DNA of 64,000 nt. Origin: Sinorhizobium kostiense (GTDB lineage Bacteria; Pseudomonadota; Alphaproteobacteria; Rhizobiales; Rhizobiaceae). This document shows positions 20,580 to 29,498 of the stretch, one piece after another. A program made the position numbers and the translations under genes. Positions within the stretch are counted from its first letter, which is position 1. Every line of letters begins with the position of its first letter. A model generated the notes under the pieces. It was not told the origin of the DNA. It searched no databases and saw nothing but the letters and a program-made list of their open reading frames with translations. The stretch is from contig NZ_JAGILA010000004.1 in assembly GCF_017874595.1 (NCBI RefSeq), positions 124,001-188,000 on the forward strand, given 5' to 3'.

Positions 20580-20744
20580 ATGAGCGACGACAACATCATT
20601 AAATTTAGACGACGGAAGCCAAAGCAGGAACCGAGGACGGTCGGTCCAAGGCGGCGGAAAGCACTCACCTGGCTCGCGGTGATAGCCGGAGTGGTCCTGG
20701 TGTGGGCGTATTACCAGTTCATCGCGCCGCCGATCCTCCCATAA
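20580..20744 (+). CDS. small single-span membrane protein
   Basis: 54 residues starting MSDDNIIKFRRRKPKQ, very basic up to residue 32, then one membrane segment (ALTWLAVIAGVVLVWAYYQF) and a short PPILP tail. An in-frame ATG at 20550 has a better ribosome binding site (GGATGGG) and would add 10 residues. The DNIIKFRRR start resembles small conserved rhizobial membrane proteins of unknown role. It lies just downstream of the tRNA gene. Confidence 0.65.
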   Translation: MSDDNIIKFRRRKPKQEPRTVGPRRRKALTWLAVIAGVVLVWAYYQFIAPPILP

Positions 20745-20764
20745 GAGGGGGGTGCCGGCCAGCT

Positions 20765-20957
20765 TTAACAAGCGGCGCTTGACGCCTTTGCCGCCAAGGT
20801 GCCATCGACGTCAACCGACATCGGAGAGTCCGATAGTTGCTTGGCAGCTTCTGCGTTCCTCGGATCGGCGCTGATGCCAATGGCGAAATCGATGTAACTT
20901 TGAAGTTCCGCCGGAAACCGACCGACAAGCAAGACATCGGGAGCGGCGGCGAGAATT
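20765..20957 (-). pseudogene. C-terminal remnant of a ModA-like periplasmic binding protein
   Basis: The reverse strand has a stop-to-stop frame whose last ~64 codons read ILAAAPDVLLVGRFPAELQ, then SYIDFAIGISADPRNAEAAK, then QLSDSPMSVDVDGTLAAKAS. This is the typical C-terminal pattern of molybdate/ModA-like substrate-binding proteins (GPLPAEIQ, FxAGISAxxKNPEAAKxL, SP). It lacks a start codon and an in-frame TAA lies upstream, so only the tail survives. The rest of 20745-21199 has no intact gene. Confidence 0.6.
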
Positions 20958-21199
20958 GAGCTTACGGGAACGACCGCTTAGCCTGGTCAGCTCATGCTGG
21001 GAAGACCTCCATACGACCGCTTCGCGCAAGGCGGCCGAGGGTTGCCTGCCGGCCAAGGCGTTTGGCCTGCGCAAAACGCGATGGGTAAAAAGGAGCAGAT
21101 ATTTTTTGATCATGATGTCGGATCGGTGCCGGCTGGTGCGTCACCGTATCATCAGGTCAGGCCCTCGATCTGATCGACAACAACCAGGAGGACGACGCG

Positions 21200-21685
21200 A
21201 TGTCTAAGAACACCATTTGTCTATGGTACAACAAGGACGCTGAGGAAGCCGCCCGCTTCTATGCCGACACGTTCCCAGACAGCAAGATCGGAGCCATCAT
21301 CCGCGCGCCCGGCAAATACCCCGACGGAGAAGAGGGAGACGTGTTGGTCGTCGAGTTCACAGTGGCAGGTGTCCCGTGCATCGGATTGAACGGCGGCCCC
21401 ACATTCACGCACAGCGAAGCCTTCTCATTCCAGATCAATACCGAGAATCAGGAAGAGACAGATCGCTATTGGAACGCCATCGTGGGCAATGGCGGTCAGG
21501 AGAGCGAATGCGGCTGGTGCAAGGACAAGTGGGGAGTATCCTGGCAGATCACACCTCGCATTCTAATGGAGGCGCTTGCAGCAGGTGGCGAACAAGCGAA
21601 GCGCGCATTCGACGCGATGATGACGATGAGGAAAATCGACGTAGCCGTGATCGATGCGGCACGAAAAGGGGGTGACGCGCGATGA
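21200..21685 (+). CDS. PhnB-like VOC-fold protein
   Basis: 161 residues with the PhnB/3-demethylubiquinone methyltransferase-like pattern: ICLWYNKDAEEAARFYADTFPDSKIG, VVEFTVAGVPCIGLNGGPTFTHSEAFSFQI and the GNGGQESECGWCKDKWGVSWQITP signature. Despite the historical name, these are small cytoplasmic VOC-superfamily proteins whose reaction is unknown. AGGAGGACGACGCG precedes the ATG. It overlaps the following DUF4287 gene by four bases (ATGA), so the two are co-translated. Confidence 0.9.
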   Translation: MSKNTICLWYNKDAEEAARFYADTFPDSKIGAIIRAPGKYPDGEEGDVLVVEFTVAGVPCIGLNGGPTFTHSEAFSFQINTENQEETDRYWNAIVGNGGQESECGWCKDKWGVSWQITPRILMEALAAGGEQAKRAFDAMMTMRKIDVAVIDAARKGGDAR

Positions 21686-21903
21686 CCACCGAGAAGATCA
21701 AAGGACCTGCTTCCTATTTTCCATCAATCGAGAAGAAATACGGCCGTCCTATCGATGAATGGCAAGAGCTCGTGCGAAAGCACCATCCTGCGAAGCACAT
21801 GGAACTTGTCGGTATACTGAAGAGCGAACACGGAATGGGCCACGGTCATGCGAACGCGGTCGTGGCGCACACTCTCGCGGAAGATAAGCAGGCAGACTCT
21901 TAA
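21682..21903 (+). CDS. DUF4287 protein
   Basis: 73 residues; KGPASYFPSIEKKYGRPIDEWQELV and the C-terminal HGMGHGHANAVVAHTLAE match DUF4287, a short domain often annotated from actinobacteria and rhizobia and often found with DUF5655. No function is known. It starts inside the last codons of the PhnB-like gene, so the pair is a strict operon. Confidence 0.88.
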   Translation: MTTEKIKGPASYFPSIEKKYGRPIDEWQELVRKHHPAKHMELVGILKSEHGMGHGHANAVVAHTLAEDKQADS

Positions 21904-21919
21904 CGGAGTGTGCTGCGGA

Positions 21920-22846
21920 TCATGGCCGTTCAATTAAGCCGGAATGGACACCTTTCCAATCGTAGGAGCGCAAGAAGCTCACCAATGCTCGCATGGCGGC
22001 GCTGGAGTGTCTTTTGCTCGGGTAATAAAGATACCAGCTTGGCAAAAGGGGGCTCCAGTCCTTCAGAACCTCCGTCAACCGGCCGTTCGCCAGGTAGGGT
22101 GTGGCGTAGTCCTCGAAGACATGGGCTAATCCGCATCCGGCGACAGCGGCCTGCAGTTCGTTGCGTGCTGAACTCACCGTCAATCGCCCTTCCGGCAAGA
22201 CTTCCAGTGTGTCTCCGCCGTTTTCAAATTTCCAGGATACCAGTGTGCCGCCGGGAAATCGTCGGCGAATGCAGTTGTGGCCAGCGAGATCGTTCGGCGT
22301 CAGAGGCAGGCCATGCTTGGCAATATAATCCGGCGACGCCACGATCGCGTATCGAAGCGATGGTCCCAGCGGGAGTGCGATCATATCTTGTGCCAGTTGC
22401 CTTCCGAACCGAACGCCCGCGTCAAAGCCTTGCTCGACGATGTCGATCACCGCTGCGTCGCTGACAAGTTCGACTTTGATGTCCGGGTACGTGTCCATAA
22501 AGGTGAACATTGCCGGACAGAGCAGGTGATCAATTGCCGGGCCCGGCGCATTGATGCGAAGGGTGCCGGACGGATTTTCCTTCAACTGGTTAAGGTCATC
22601 GACTGCGAGACGGATGTCCATCAAAGCTGGACCAAGGCGCTGAAGGAGACGCTGTCCCGCCTCCGTCGGCGCAACGCTTCTTGTTGTCCTGTTGAGCAGG
22701 CGGATGCCGAGCGCCTCTTCCAGAGCGTTGATTGTTTGGCTGAGTGCCGATGATGAAACGCCTCGCTCCAGGGCGGCCGCCCTGAATCCGCCGCATCTGA
22801 CGATCGCCGCGAAAACATCCAGGCTATCCAAACGAAATTGATCCAT
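21920..22846 (-). CDS. LysR-family transcriptional regulator
   Basis: 308 residues from the ATG at 22846 (MDQFRLDSLDVFAAIVRCGGFRAAA); a longer frame to 22912 lacks family sequence. The N-terminal winged helix-turn-helix has SSSALSQTINALEEALGIRLLNRTTRSVAPTEAG; the C-terminal half is the periplasmic-binding-like effector domain (LRINAPGPAIDHLLCPAMFTF, GVRFGRQLAQDMIALPL). It belongs to the subgroup that regulates oxidoreductases and dehydrogenases in proteobacteria. It is divergent from the metallo-beta-lactamase-fold gene with 115 bases between starts, so that gene is the likely target. Confidence 0.92.
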   Translation of the reverse strand: MDQFRLDSLDVFAAIVRCGGFRAAALERGVSSSALSQTINALEEALGIRLLNRTTRSVAPTEAGQRLLQRLGPALMDIRLAVDDLNQLKENPSGTLRINAPGPAIDHLLCPAMFTFMDTYPDIKVELVSDAAVIDIVEQGFDAGVRFGRQLAQDMIALPLGPSLRYAIVASPDYIAKHGLPLTPNDLAGHNCIRRRFPGGTLVSWKFENGGDTLEVLPEGRLTVSSARNELQAAVAGCGLAHVFEDYATPYLANGRLTEVLKDWSPLLPSWYLYYPSKRHSSAAMRALVSFLRSYDWKGVHSGLIERP

Positions 22847-22961
22847 TGCGAAGCCTACCTTATCAAGCTGAGTAGATTTGCTCGTCTTATCAGCGCAGTG
22901 ATTTGAGGTCATCTAATACCTCCACCGCACATGCGGATTTTGCCGGCTGAAAGGAAAAGCA

Positions 22962-23948
22962 ATGGATCGACTCACATTGAACCGACGAACGGTCATGGTT
23001 TCAGCGATTGCAGGAACGTCCGCTCTCCTGCTGGGAGGTTCAGCCGGATCAGGCAACGCGCAGGTGCAGAGCCCGGGCGCCAGCAATGTTGGATATTATC
23101 GATTTCGGGTCGGGCAGATCAAAGCGACGGTTTTGAGCGATGGCCTGATCGGCGGCCCACCGACGGTCTATGCCAACGATGCTCCCGAGGCCGAGCTGCG
23201 GGAGGTCCTTCGTCGCGCTTTCCTTCCCACCGATCACATGACCCTTCACCTCAACACGCTGCTGCTTGAGGTCGGCGACAGGCGGATATTGCTTGAGGCG
23301 GGAGCCGGGGCGACGATGGGACCGAATGCGGGGCGTGTGTTCGACAATCTCGCCGCCATCAGTCTCGATGCAGCCGATATCGACACGATCGTGGTGTCCC
23401 ACACGCACCCTGATCACGTCGGCAACCTGCGCAATTCCGAAGGCAAAAAAGCATTTCCCAATGCCGTCGTCTACGCACCCCGCGCAGACTGGGATTTCTT
23501 CGTGCGCAACGATCCCGACCTCTCCTACATGCCGGTGGCGCGGGACTTTCGCTACCGGTTTGCAGCGGCGATCAAACGGAGTGTCGAACCGATCGCAAAG
23601 GGCATCGAGCTCTACGAGGCAGGTGCGGAAATCGTGCCGGGCCTCACCACGATAGCTGCGCCCGGGCATACGCCTGGCATGGCAACATTCCTGGTCCACT
23701 CAGGAAACGACCAACTGCTCCTGACTGCGGACCTTGCCTATCACCCGGTCGTCAACATCGACCATCCATGGCGACCCGGACCGGATAGAGACAAGGATAC
23801 CGCGCTCGCGTCGCGCCGCCGCATATTCGATATGGCCGCGACCGATAGGCTCCTTGTTCTCGGGTTTCATTACCCGTTCCCGGGGCTGGGACGAATGCTC
23901 AAGACCGACATGGGTTACGCCTGGGTCCCGGCGGGCTGGCAGTTTTGA
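22962..23948 (+). CDS. Tat-exported metallo-beta-lactamase-fold hydrolase
   Basis: 328 residues. The N-terminus is a twin-arginine signal (LNRRTVMVSAIAGTSALLLGG). The enzyme core has the metal-binding motif SHTHPDHVGNL near residue 147, APGHTPGMATFLV around residue 233, and a downstream Asp in LLTADLAYHP. It is a member of the MBL-fold hydrolase superfamily (quorum-quenching lactonases, esterases, arylsulfatases), and the substrate cannot be chosen by sequence alone. Probably controlled by the divergent LysR. Tat export implies a folded, metal-loaded periplasmic enzyme. Confidence 0.9.
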   Translation: MDRLTLNRRTVMVSAIAGTSALLLGGSAGSGNAQVQSPGASNVGYYRFRVGQIKATVLSDGLIGGPPTVYANDAPEAELREVLRRAFLPTDHMTLHLNTLLLEVGDRRILLEAGAGATMGPNAGRVFDNLAAISLDAADIDTIVVSHTHPDHVGNLRNSEGKKAFPNAVVYAPRADWDFFVRNDPDLSYMPVARDFRYRFAAAIKRSVEPIAKGIELYEAGAEIVPGLTTIAAPGHTPGMATFLVHSGNDQLLLTADLAYHPVVNIDHPWRPGPDRDKDTALASRRRIFDMAATDRLLVLGFHYPFPGLGRMLKTDMGYAWVPAGWQF

Positions 23949-23974
23949 CCAGAAATCGAACTGGAGGTTTTCTC

Positions 23975-24120
23975 ATGACCCGAACGACAACGGTCGGCGG
24001 CGCTTTCTCGGTGCGATGGGTCTGACTGCCGCGGGCGCGGCGATCGCAGCAGACGCAAAAGGCGCAAGAAGCGCCAAGCCATGCGCTGCTCCCATCGACG
24101 CCCGCATCCTATTCGCTTGA
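23975..24120 (+). pseudogene. frameshifted remnant of a second Tat-exported protein
   Basis: A strong ribosome binding site (GGAGG, 23963-23967) sits 7 bases before an ATG at 23975, but that frame stops after 16 codons. One frame over, the sequence reads RRRFLGAMGLTAAGAAIAAD, a textbook Tat signal peptide, and stops at 24120 after about 20 more residues. The layout suggests a short frameshift in the first few codons plus a deletion of the mature domain. It sits 26 bases after the MBL-fold gene and would have been its operon partner. Confidence 0.55.
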
Positions 24121-24136
24121 GCAGCGTTGAGAGCGG

Positions 24137-24598
24137 TCAAGGCACGGCCGCCACGATGAGGAGAGCGCCGCCGATAGCCACGGCGTCCTCGATCAGAGCG
24201 GCCGGAGCGTCGCGTCGGAACGCTGCGGCGAGTTTGCCTCGGGCAGCAGCACCCCCAAGCGTCCCGGCAATCGCACCCAAGGTGCCAGCGAGTAAGCCTC
24301 CGGCGAGCGACCCTCCAGCCGCGCCCACGGTCGCCCCGGCGAGCGCCCCCATGAGAATGCGAGCGCCGAATTGTATCGGCACTTTGCGGGACGGGGTGTT
24401 CGGGAGCTGGTCGGTGACGAGCTCGACGAGCGCCAGCGCCGTGAAAACCCAAGGCGTCCACCTGTAGCCCATGAAGGCGAGCGGCGTCCCGGAGACATCG
24501 AACCAGCCGAGGTGGGCCGCCCAGGCGACGACCGCCGGGGCTGTCATTGCACGAAGACCTGCGATGAAGCCGATGAGCAGTGCGAGGACGTATGTCAC
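24137..24598 (-). CDS. DUF4126-like membrane protein
   Basis: 153 residues from a GTG at 24598 with AAGGGGATACGG upstream; the open frame runs far beyond, to 25339, only because it is the shadow of the neighbouring hydrolase gene. It has four to five hydrophobic segments with many Gly/Ala: YVLALLIGFIAGLRAMTAP, WVFTALALVELVTDQLPNTPSR, then a Gly-rich ALAGATVGAAGG to GTLGGAAARG stretch and a final IGGALLIVAAV. The AGLRAMTAP and DxLPxTPSR motifs match the DUF4126 group of small membrane proteins of unknown function. Same strand as the Tat hydrolase upstream. Confidence 0.75.
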   Translation of the reverse strand: MTYVLALLIGFIAGLRAMTAPAVVAWAAHLGWFDVSGTPLAFMGYRWTPWVFTALALVELVTDQLPNTPSRKVPIQFGARILMGALAGATVGAAGGSLAGGLLAGTLGAIAGTLGGAAARGKLAAAFRRDAPAALIEDAVAIGGALLIVAAVP

Positions 24599-24705
24599 CC
24601 GTATCCCCTTTCTCGATGCGTCTTTGTTGCCTGTCCAGCCAAACAGCATGGGGAGCCGCACCAGAACTATAGTCGCGGTGCGGCTCGCCTCGCCAAGGTA
24701 GCGGG

Positions 24706-25683
24706 TCAGTCGCGGATGAACTCCAGGAGGTCCGAGTTGATGATCTCGGGGTGGGTGGTGCACATGCCGTGAGGCAGGCCTTCGTAGGTCTTGAGCGTGC
24801 CGTGCTTCAGGAGCTTGACCGAAAGCGGAGCGGAGTCGGCATAGGGGACGATCTGGTCGTCGTCGCCGTGCATGACCAGCGTCGGCACCGTTATCCGCTC
24901 GAGGTCTTCGGTGAAGTCCGTCTCGGAGAACGCCTCGATGCAGTCGTAATGCGCCTTCGCGCCACCCATCATGCCCTGACGCCACCAATTGTCGATGACG
25001 CCCTGGCTGACTTTCGCGCCGGGACGGTTGAAGCCGTAGAACGGTCCGGCAGGAACGTCGAGGAAGAACTGGGCGCGGTTGGCGACGAGGGCGGCGCGGA
25101 AGCCGTCGAAGACCTCGATCGGCAGGCCGCCGGGGTTCCTGTCCGACTTCACCATGATCGGCGGAACCGCGCCGATCAGTACGGCTTTCGCTACGCGCCC
25201 GGACTTGGCCCTTGCGACGTAGTGCGCGACCTCGCCACCGCCCGTCGAGTGGCCGACATGGACCGCGTCCCTGAGATCGAGCGCATTCGTCAGCGCCGCG
25301 ACATCGGCCGCATAAGTGTCCATTTCGTTGCCGGACCACGTCTGCGTGGAACGGCCGTGGCCGCGGCGGTCGTGCGCGACGACGCGGTAGCCCTTGTCCA
25401 GGAAGAACATCATCTGGGCGTCCCAGTCATCGGCGCTCAGCGGCCAACCGTGATGGAAGACGATGGGCTGGGCGTCGCGTGGTCCCCAGTCCTTGTAGAA
25501 AATTTCCGTTCCGTCCTCGGTCTTGATGAACGACATGTCCTCACTCCTCTTCTCGGTTGAAGTCGCTGGAGGCGCGGCCGACGTTTTGCCGGGCAATACC
25601 ATTGCGGCGAGGGCGAAACCTCCCGCAAGCAGCACGTTCCGCCGTGTGGCCTCCGCCATGAATGCGTCTGATTGTTCATCCAT
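24706..25683 (-). CDS. Tat-exported alpha/beta hydrolase (non-haem chloroperoxidase type)
   Basis: 325 residues. The start ATG at 25683 is chosen because AAGGAAG lies 6 bases before it; an ATG two codons upstream is too close. A Tat-type signal ([20 protein letters not shown]) precedes the enzyme. The alpha/beta hydrolase domain has [24 protein letters not shown], the nucleophile elbow [15 protein letters not shown], an acid in [10 protein letters not shown] and the final catalytic His in GLPHGM. These match cofactor-free haloperoxidase/arylesterase-type enzymes. The unusual part is the Tat signal, since most relatives are cytoplasmic. Confidence 0.9.
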   Translation of the reverse strand: MDEQSDAFMAEATRRNVLLAGGFALAAMVLPGKTSAAPPATSTEKRSEDMSFIKTEDGTEIFYKDWGPRDAQPIVFHHGWPLSADDWDAQMMFFLDKGYRVVAHDRRGHGRSTQTWSGNEMDTYAADVAALTNALDLRDAVHVGHSTGGGEVAHYVARAKSGRVAKAVLIGAVPPIMVKSDRNPGGLPIEVFDGFRAALVANRAQFFLDVPAGPFYGFNRPGAKVSQGVIDNWWRQGMMGGAKAHYDCIEAFSETDFTEDLERITVPTLVMHGDDDQIVPYADSAPLSVKLLKHGTLKTYEGLPHGMCTTHPEIINSDLLEFIRD

Positions 25684-25793
25684 TTGCATCTTCCTTGCGG
25701 TGCCTGCCTGAACGATTACAACCTCCTCCAGAAAGGGCGTTTTCGCGAGTTAAGTATCGTAAATCGGTGCAAAGGAGCGGTGTAGTCAGTGGG

Positions 25794-26342
25794 CTACGCT
25801 GTCGTCGCGAACTGCCTTCGAAGTTCGATCACGTTGAGGAGCGCGAGTGCCGCGAGCGCCGCAGACTGCCCACCGTCCCCGACGACCAGCAAGCCGCCCC
25901 CCGCGCCTTCGGCAGCGATATCGAGGCCTCGGCCGGGGATGATGGCCACGGGCTTCCTGTCTCCGAGGAAGGCTCGGATCACGGGCGCGACGCCGAGGTC
26001 GTCCGCCCCCCAGATCGATCCTGAAAATCCGATGCAGAACGCCGCGTCGAAATCGTCGATGACGATCTGCTCGAGGCTCAGAGTATCGGCAAGGTCATCT
26101 CGCGCGTCGCGATCCGAGAGGAAGCGTTGAACGCATCGCTCCTCGCTTGGGAACTGGCGCAGATCGGGGGCAAGCGCGGCATATCCGCCCGTCGGCGTGG
26201 CGAGAACTACGTCCGCCTTTACATCCTTGAATATGTAGTAGACGGGTGCAATTCGCTCGATGCTTATTTCAACGTTCGGGGCCTCACCAACCACATTCGC
26301 CGACATAATGATCAATAGGCGGATCGGTGTGGGATGGTCCAT
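25794..26342 (-). CDS. DJ-1/PfpI-like protein lacking the usual nucleophile
   Basis: 182 residues from the ATG at 26342, with AGGAGAG six bases upstream (a GTG two codons earlier is in frame). It follows the DJ-1/PfpI Rossmann-like layout: IRLLIIMSANVVGE, VEISIERIAPVYYIFKDVKADVVLATPTGG, the DDFDAAFCIGFSGSIWG turn, then IRAFLGDRKPVAIIPGRG. In canonical members the last segment carries the nucleophilic Cys (as in AxCHG); here it is IIPGRG with no Cys. The fold assignment is by pattern only. It may be a binding or sensory protein rather than an enzyme. Confidence 0.65.
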   Translation of the reverse strand: MDHPTPIRLLIIMSANVVGEAPNVEISIERIAPVYYIFKDVKADVVLATPTGGYAALAPDLRQFPSEERCVQRFLSDRDARDDLADTLSLEQIVIDDFDAAFCIGFSGSIWGADDLGVAPVIRAFLGDRKPVAIIPGRGLDIAAEGAGGGLLVVGDGGQSAALAALALLNVIELRRQFATTA

Positions 26343-26438
26343 TTGCACTCTCCTCTTCCTGGCATTTGTGCACGGATCGGGGAGGGCGGACGAGTTGAGA
26401 GTTGTAAATCGGTGTAAACGGAACGCTCTAACCGCTTC

Positions 26439-29234
26439 TCAGGAAGGCATGGAAGGATCGCTTGCGGGACTGACCGGCGGTGGGTGCATCCCTCCATCAC
26501 CCGGGCGCTCGATGTTAAACTCGTCGGCCTGGGCAGGGGCGAGCGCGGCGCGACACTGGGCAATGTCCTCCACGATGAGACGTTTCCATACCTCCGCCTT
26601 GTCGACGAGCGCGCTTTCGAGAGCGGTTTCGAACGCGGCCAGTGCCGACGATCCACCGCCCGCCGTCCGGGCTTCTATCTGCCCCTTGACTCGATATAGC
26701 TCGGGCAGGCACCAGCGCTCGCCAGAAGAGGCACAGCGGCCGAGCGCGGCATTGATTACCTCCAGCGCCTCTTCTGGGCAGCCTAAAGCGGCAAGAGCCT
26801 TGGCTTCCGTCGTCTGGAAGATCGTCTGGAAGAGCGTGAAGCCTGCCCCGACGAGCACGCCCATGCTCGAGCGTATTTGTGTCAGGCACTCGACCGGCTT
26901 TCCCGCTCTGAACTGAAGTTCGGCCTCGAAGCAGTCCGCATAGGTATTCCAGACGTCGAGTGACAGCGCTTTCGTGTGCTCGCGCAAGAGCTGGATGTAT
27001 TCTGCTGCGAGGTCGTTTCGGCCGGAAAGCAAAGCGATCGGGCATGCCGCCTCCGCCAGGACGTTGCTGAGCGAAAGGTGGTGGCGGATGTCCAGCGCGT
27101 GACTGATAGTCTCCGCGATCTCACGCAAGGCGGCGTCCTCTTCCCCCAGAACCCAAAGGCACCGCGCCAGAACGATCCTCGCGGTCACTCGCTGGTCGAA
27201 CTGGAAACGGACGGAATGCCGCCCGTCGGGAACCGTCTCGTATTCGGCCAGCATCATTCGGAGCTCGTCCGCCGCTTCCGCGTGTCGGCCGAGCCAGTGC
27301 AGCGTTGCTCCATGCATGCGGCGTCCGATGATAACGTCTGCCCGTTCGGGCGAGGATGACGCGACTGCCAGGTAACGATCGACCAGCTCGAGGGCGGGTC
27401 TCGGCTCCCCTCGGTTTGTGGCGTCTACCCACAGCGCCCATACGGCGCGCAGCTGGTAGTCAACGTCGCCCAGCTTTTCCGCGATGTGCAAGGCGGTCGT
27501 CCATGCGTCTATGCCATGCTTCGACGCAGCGGTGAATCGCATCTGTGGCCATCCAAGTGCAGCGTACAGCTTCATCCGGCTCCGCTCATCCAGGTCGGGT
27601 CGCGCGTCGAGGTGGCCGAGTGCCTTGGTTACGGCGATCAGACACTCATCGAGTAGGGAGAGACGGAAGAAGAGGGGCAGGGCGGCCACGGTCAACCGCA
27701 CCGCTCGGAGGATGTCGCCCGAACTGCCGAAGCCCCAGTCGAGCGCAGCGCGAATGCTGGGCACCTGCTGCGCAAAGTCCTGTGACCACTCATCCATCGA
27801 GACGGAATAAATCTCCGCTTCCGCCGACTCGAGCAACGCGATGAGGTGTTCGGAAAAACTGGACATGACAACGGAGAACTCTCCGGCGTCGGCCAGTTTC
27901 TCCGAAGCGTAAAGGCGGGTCGTGTCGAGCAGGCGATAGACCGGCTCACCGCGGTGGGTGTCTGCGACCAGCAGCGATTTCGAGACAAGTGCCGCAACAA
28001 GGTCGTCGGCTTCGCCGCTGGAGATAACGGCGCGCGCGGCTTCTCCAGTAAAGCCGCCTGGCAATACCGAAAGTTCTTTCAGAGCCTGCTGCTCGGGCGG
28101 TGGGAGACGCAGATAGCTCCAGTCGATCGTGGCACGAAGCGTCTGATGCCGGGGAAGCGCGGTCCTGCGACCGCGCGACAGCACACGGAAGCAATCGGAG
28201 AGGGACCGTGACAGTGCGGCTACACCGAGCGACTCGAGGCGGCCCGCGGCAAGCTCGATTGCCAGCGCGATGCCGTCGAGCCTCGAGCAGATCTCCGCCA
28301 CATAGGGCGCGTCGGCATCCGAAAATTCGTACCCTCCAAGACAGGCGTCGGCACGATCCACGAACAGCTGGACCGCAGGGGAAACCAAGGCGGCCGCGGC
28401 GGTGGCGGCCGACGGAGGAAGGCTTAAAGGCTGCAGGCGGTAGACGCGTTCGCCGCGTGCGCGGAGAGGTTCGCGGCTCGTTGTGAGTATTCGCGGCACT
28501 GTTGTCTGATCCAGCAGCGCTTCCGCGAATTCGGCGGCGTGATCCACAACGTGTTCACAGCTGTCCAGGACGACCACTACATTACGCGCATCGAGATGTG
28601 CGCTTATGTCCTGCACGATGTTGTCGGTGCGGATAGGGATGCCCAGCTCCGACGCGACCACGGTGGGGATCAGAAATCCATTTGCGACTTCCGAGAGGTC
28701 GATCCAGACCGCGTCGAGCTCTGCCGCACAGCTCGACAGGACGGCTTTCGCGACGGTTGACTTGCCAATGCCGCCCGGTCCGCAGATCGTGACCAGCCGC
28801 TCCTTGGCCAGTTGGCCCGCAATTCCGGCGATGCTTTCCTCCCGGCCGAAGATGCGCGCGGAAAAGCGTCCCGAGTGCGCATTCGCGAGCCGAGCGACAC
28901 GTGGGAAAGCTGCCCGGTTGTTCCGTTCCAGAGGGGCGATGAACGCGTAGCCGCGTCCCGGAACGTTGCTTATGAACCGCGGAGAGCGCTGGCTATCACC
29001 AAGTGCCTTTCGGAGCGCCGAGAGATGCACCCTGAGGTTCGCTTCGTCGACAAACGTATTGGGCCAGACGTGCTTGACGATCTCGTCGTTGGTCTTCAAC
29101 TCGCCGGGGTGCGATGCGAGGAATGACAGGATGTCGAGCGCCCGGCTTCCCAGGGGCACCGTTACTCCCTCCTTCAACAGGCTGCGCCTGGAGAGGATCA
29201 ACCGAAATGGCCCGAAGCGTATTTCCTCTTCCAA
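26439..29234 (-). CDS. large OmpR-type winged-helix / NTPase / TPR-like regulator
   Basis: 931 residues from a TTG at 29234, supported by AGAGGA upstream. The first ~100 residues are an OmpR/PhoB winged helix (IRFGPFRLILSRRSLLKEGV, LRVHLSALRKALGD, NVPGRGYAFIAP). Residues ~125-400 form an AAA/NB-ARC-like NTPase with Walker A GPGGIGKSTV, Walker B VVVVLDSCEHV and the sensor TTSREPLRARGE. The remaining ~500 residues are helical and repeat-like (TPR type). Such proteins are ligand- or protein-sensing transcription activators. It is the last gene of the accessory segment; the hydrolase/DJ-1 genes downstream on the same strand are plausible targets. Confidence 0.9.
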   Translation of the reverse strand: MEEEIRFGPFRLILSRRSLLKEGVTVPLGSRALDILSFLASHPGELKTNDEIVKHVWPNTFVDEANLRVHLSALRKALGDSQRSPRFISNVPGRGYAFIAPLERNNRAAFPRVARLANAHSGRFSARIFGREESIAGIAGQLAKERLVTICGPGGIGKSTVAKAVLSSCAAELDAVWIDLSEVANGFLIPTVVASELGIPIRTDNIVQDISAHLDARNVVVVLDSCEHVVDHAAEFAEALLDQTTVPRILTTSREPLRARGERVYRLQPLSLPPSAATAAAALVSPAVQLFVDRADACLGGYEFSDADAPYVAEICSRLDGIALAIELAAGRLESLGVAALSRSLSDCFRVLSRGRRTALPRHQTLRATIDWSYLRLPPPEQQALKELSVLPGGFTGEAARAVISSGEADDLVAALVSKSLLVADTHRGEPVYRLLDTTRLYASEKLADAGEFSVVMSSFSEHLIALLESAEAEIYSVSMDEWSQDFAQQVPSIRAALDWGFGSSGDILRAVRLTVAALPLFFRLSLLDECLIAVTKALGHLDARPDLDERSRMKLYAALGWPQMRFTAASKHGIDAWTTALHIAEKLGDVDYQLRAVWALWVDATNRGEPRPALELVDRYLAVASSSPERADVIIGRRMHGATLHWLGRHAEAADELRMMLAEYETVPDGRHSVRFQFDQRVTARIVLARCLWVLGEEDAALREIAETISHALDIRHHLSLSNVLAEAACPIALLSGRNDLAAEYIQLLREHTKALSLDVWNTYADCFEAELQFRAGKPVECLTQIRSSMGVLVGAGFTLFQTIFQTTEAKALAALGCPEEALEVINAALGRCASSGERWCLPELYRVKGQIEARTAGGGSSALAAFETALESALVDKAEVWKRLIVEDIAQCRAALAPAQADEFNIERPGDGGMHPPPVSPASDPSMPS

Positions 29235-29498
29235 AGCGCCGTCCTCTTGGAACTACCGAAGATTGAGCCGGCGACGCGTTGGTTGTCAATGTAACCGTGG
29301 AAGACGCGGATTGAATCTGAGTTCCACGGCGCTCAAACCCCGGCGACGTCAAGAGAGGCAGTCCAGAGGCATGCGGCGCGGACCAACATTCAATATCCAC
29401 ACGACCCTGTGCACTGCCCTAACCCTCGGGTTGCATCCCCTTCGCTTTTCAAGCATTCTTCTACATGAGCAGCCAGCGGATCAAGCGGGAGCCGTCGA

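Noticed and set aside
21200..21903. Toxin-antitoxin pair from two small overlapping genes
   Set aside because: The products are a PhnB-like protein and DUF4287, neither of which is a known toxin or antitoxin family.
24137..25339. 400-codon frame joining the DUF4126-like protein to an Arg/Gly-rich N-terminal part
   Set aside because: The N-terminal ~250 codons are a frame-shadow of the alpha/beta hydrolase gene. A good GTG start with ribosome binding site lies at 24598.
20432..29234. tRNA-Ile as attachment site of a genomic island
   Set aside because: No integrase and no direct repeat of the tRNA 3' end was found within the window, so only a loose accessory segment is claimed.
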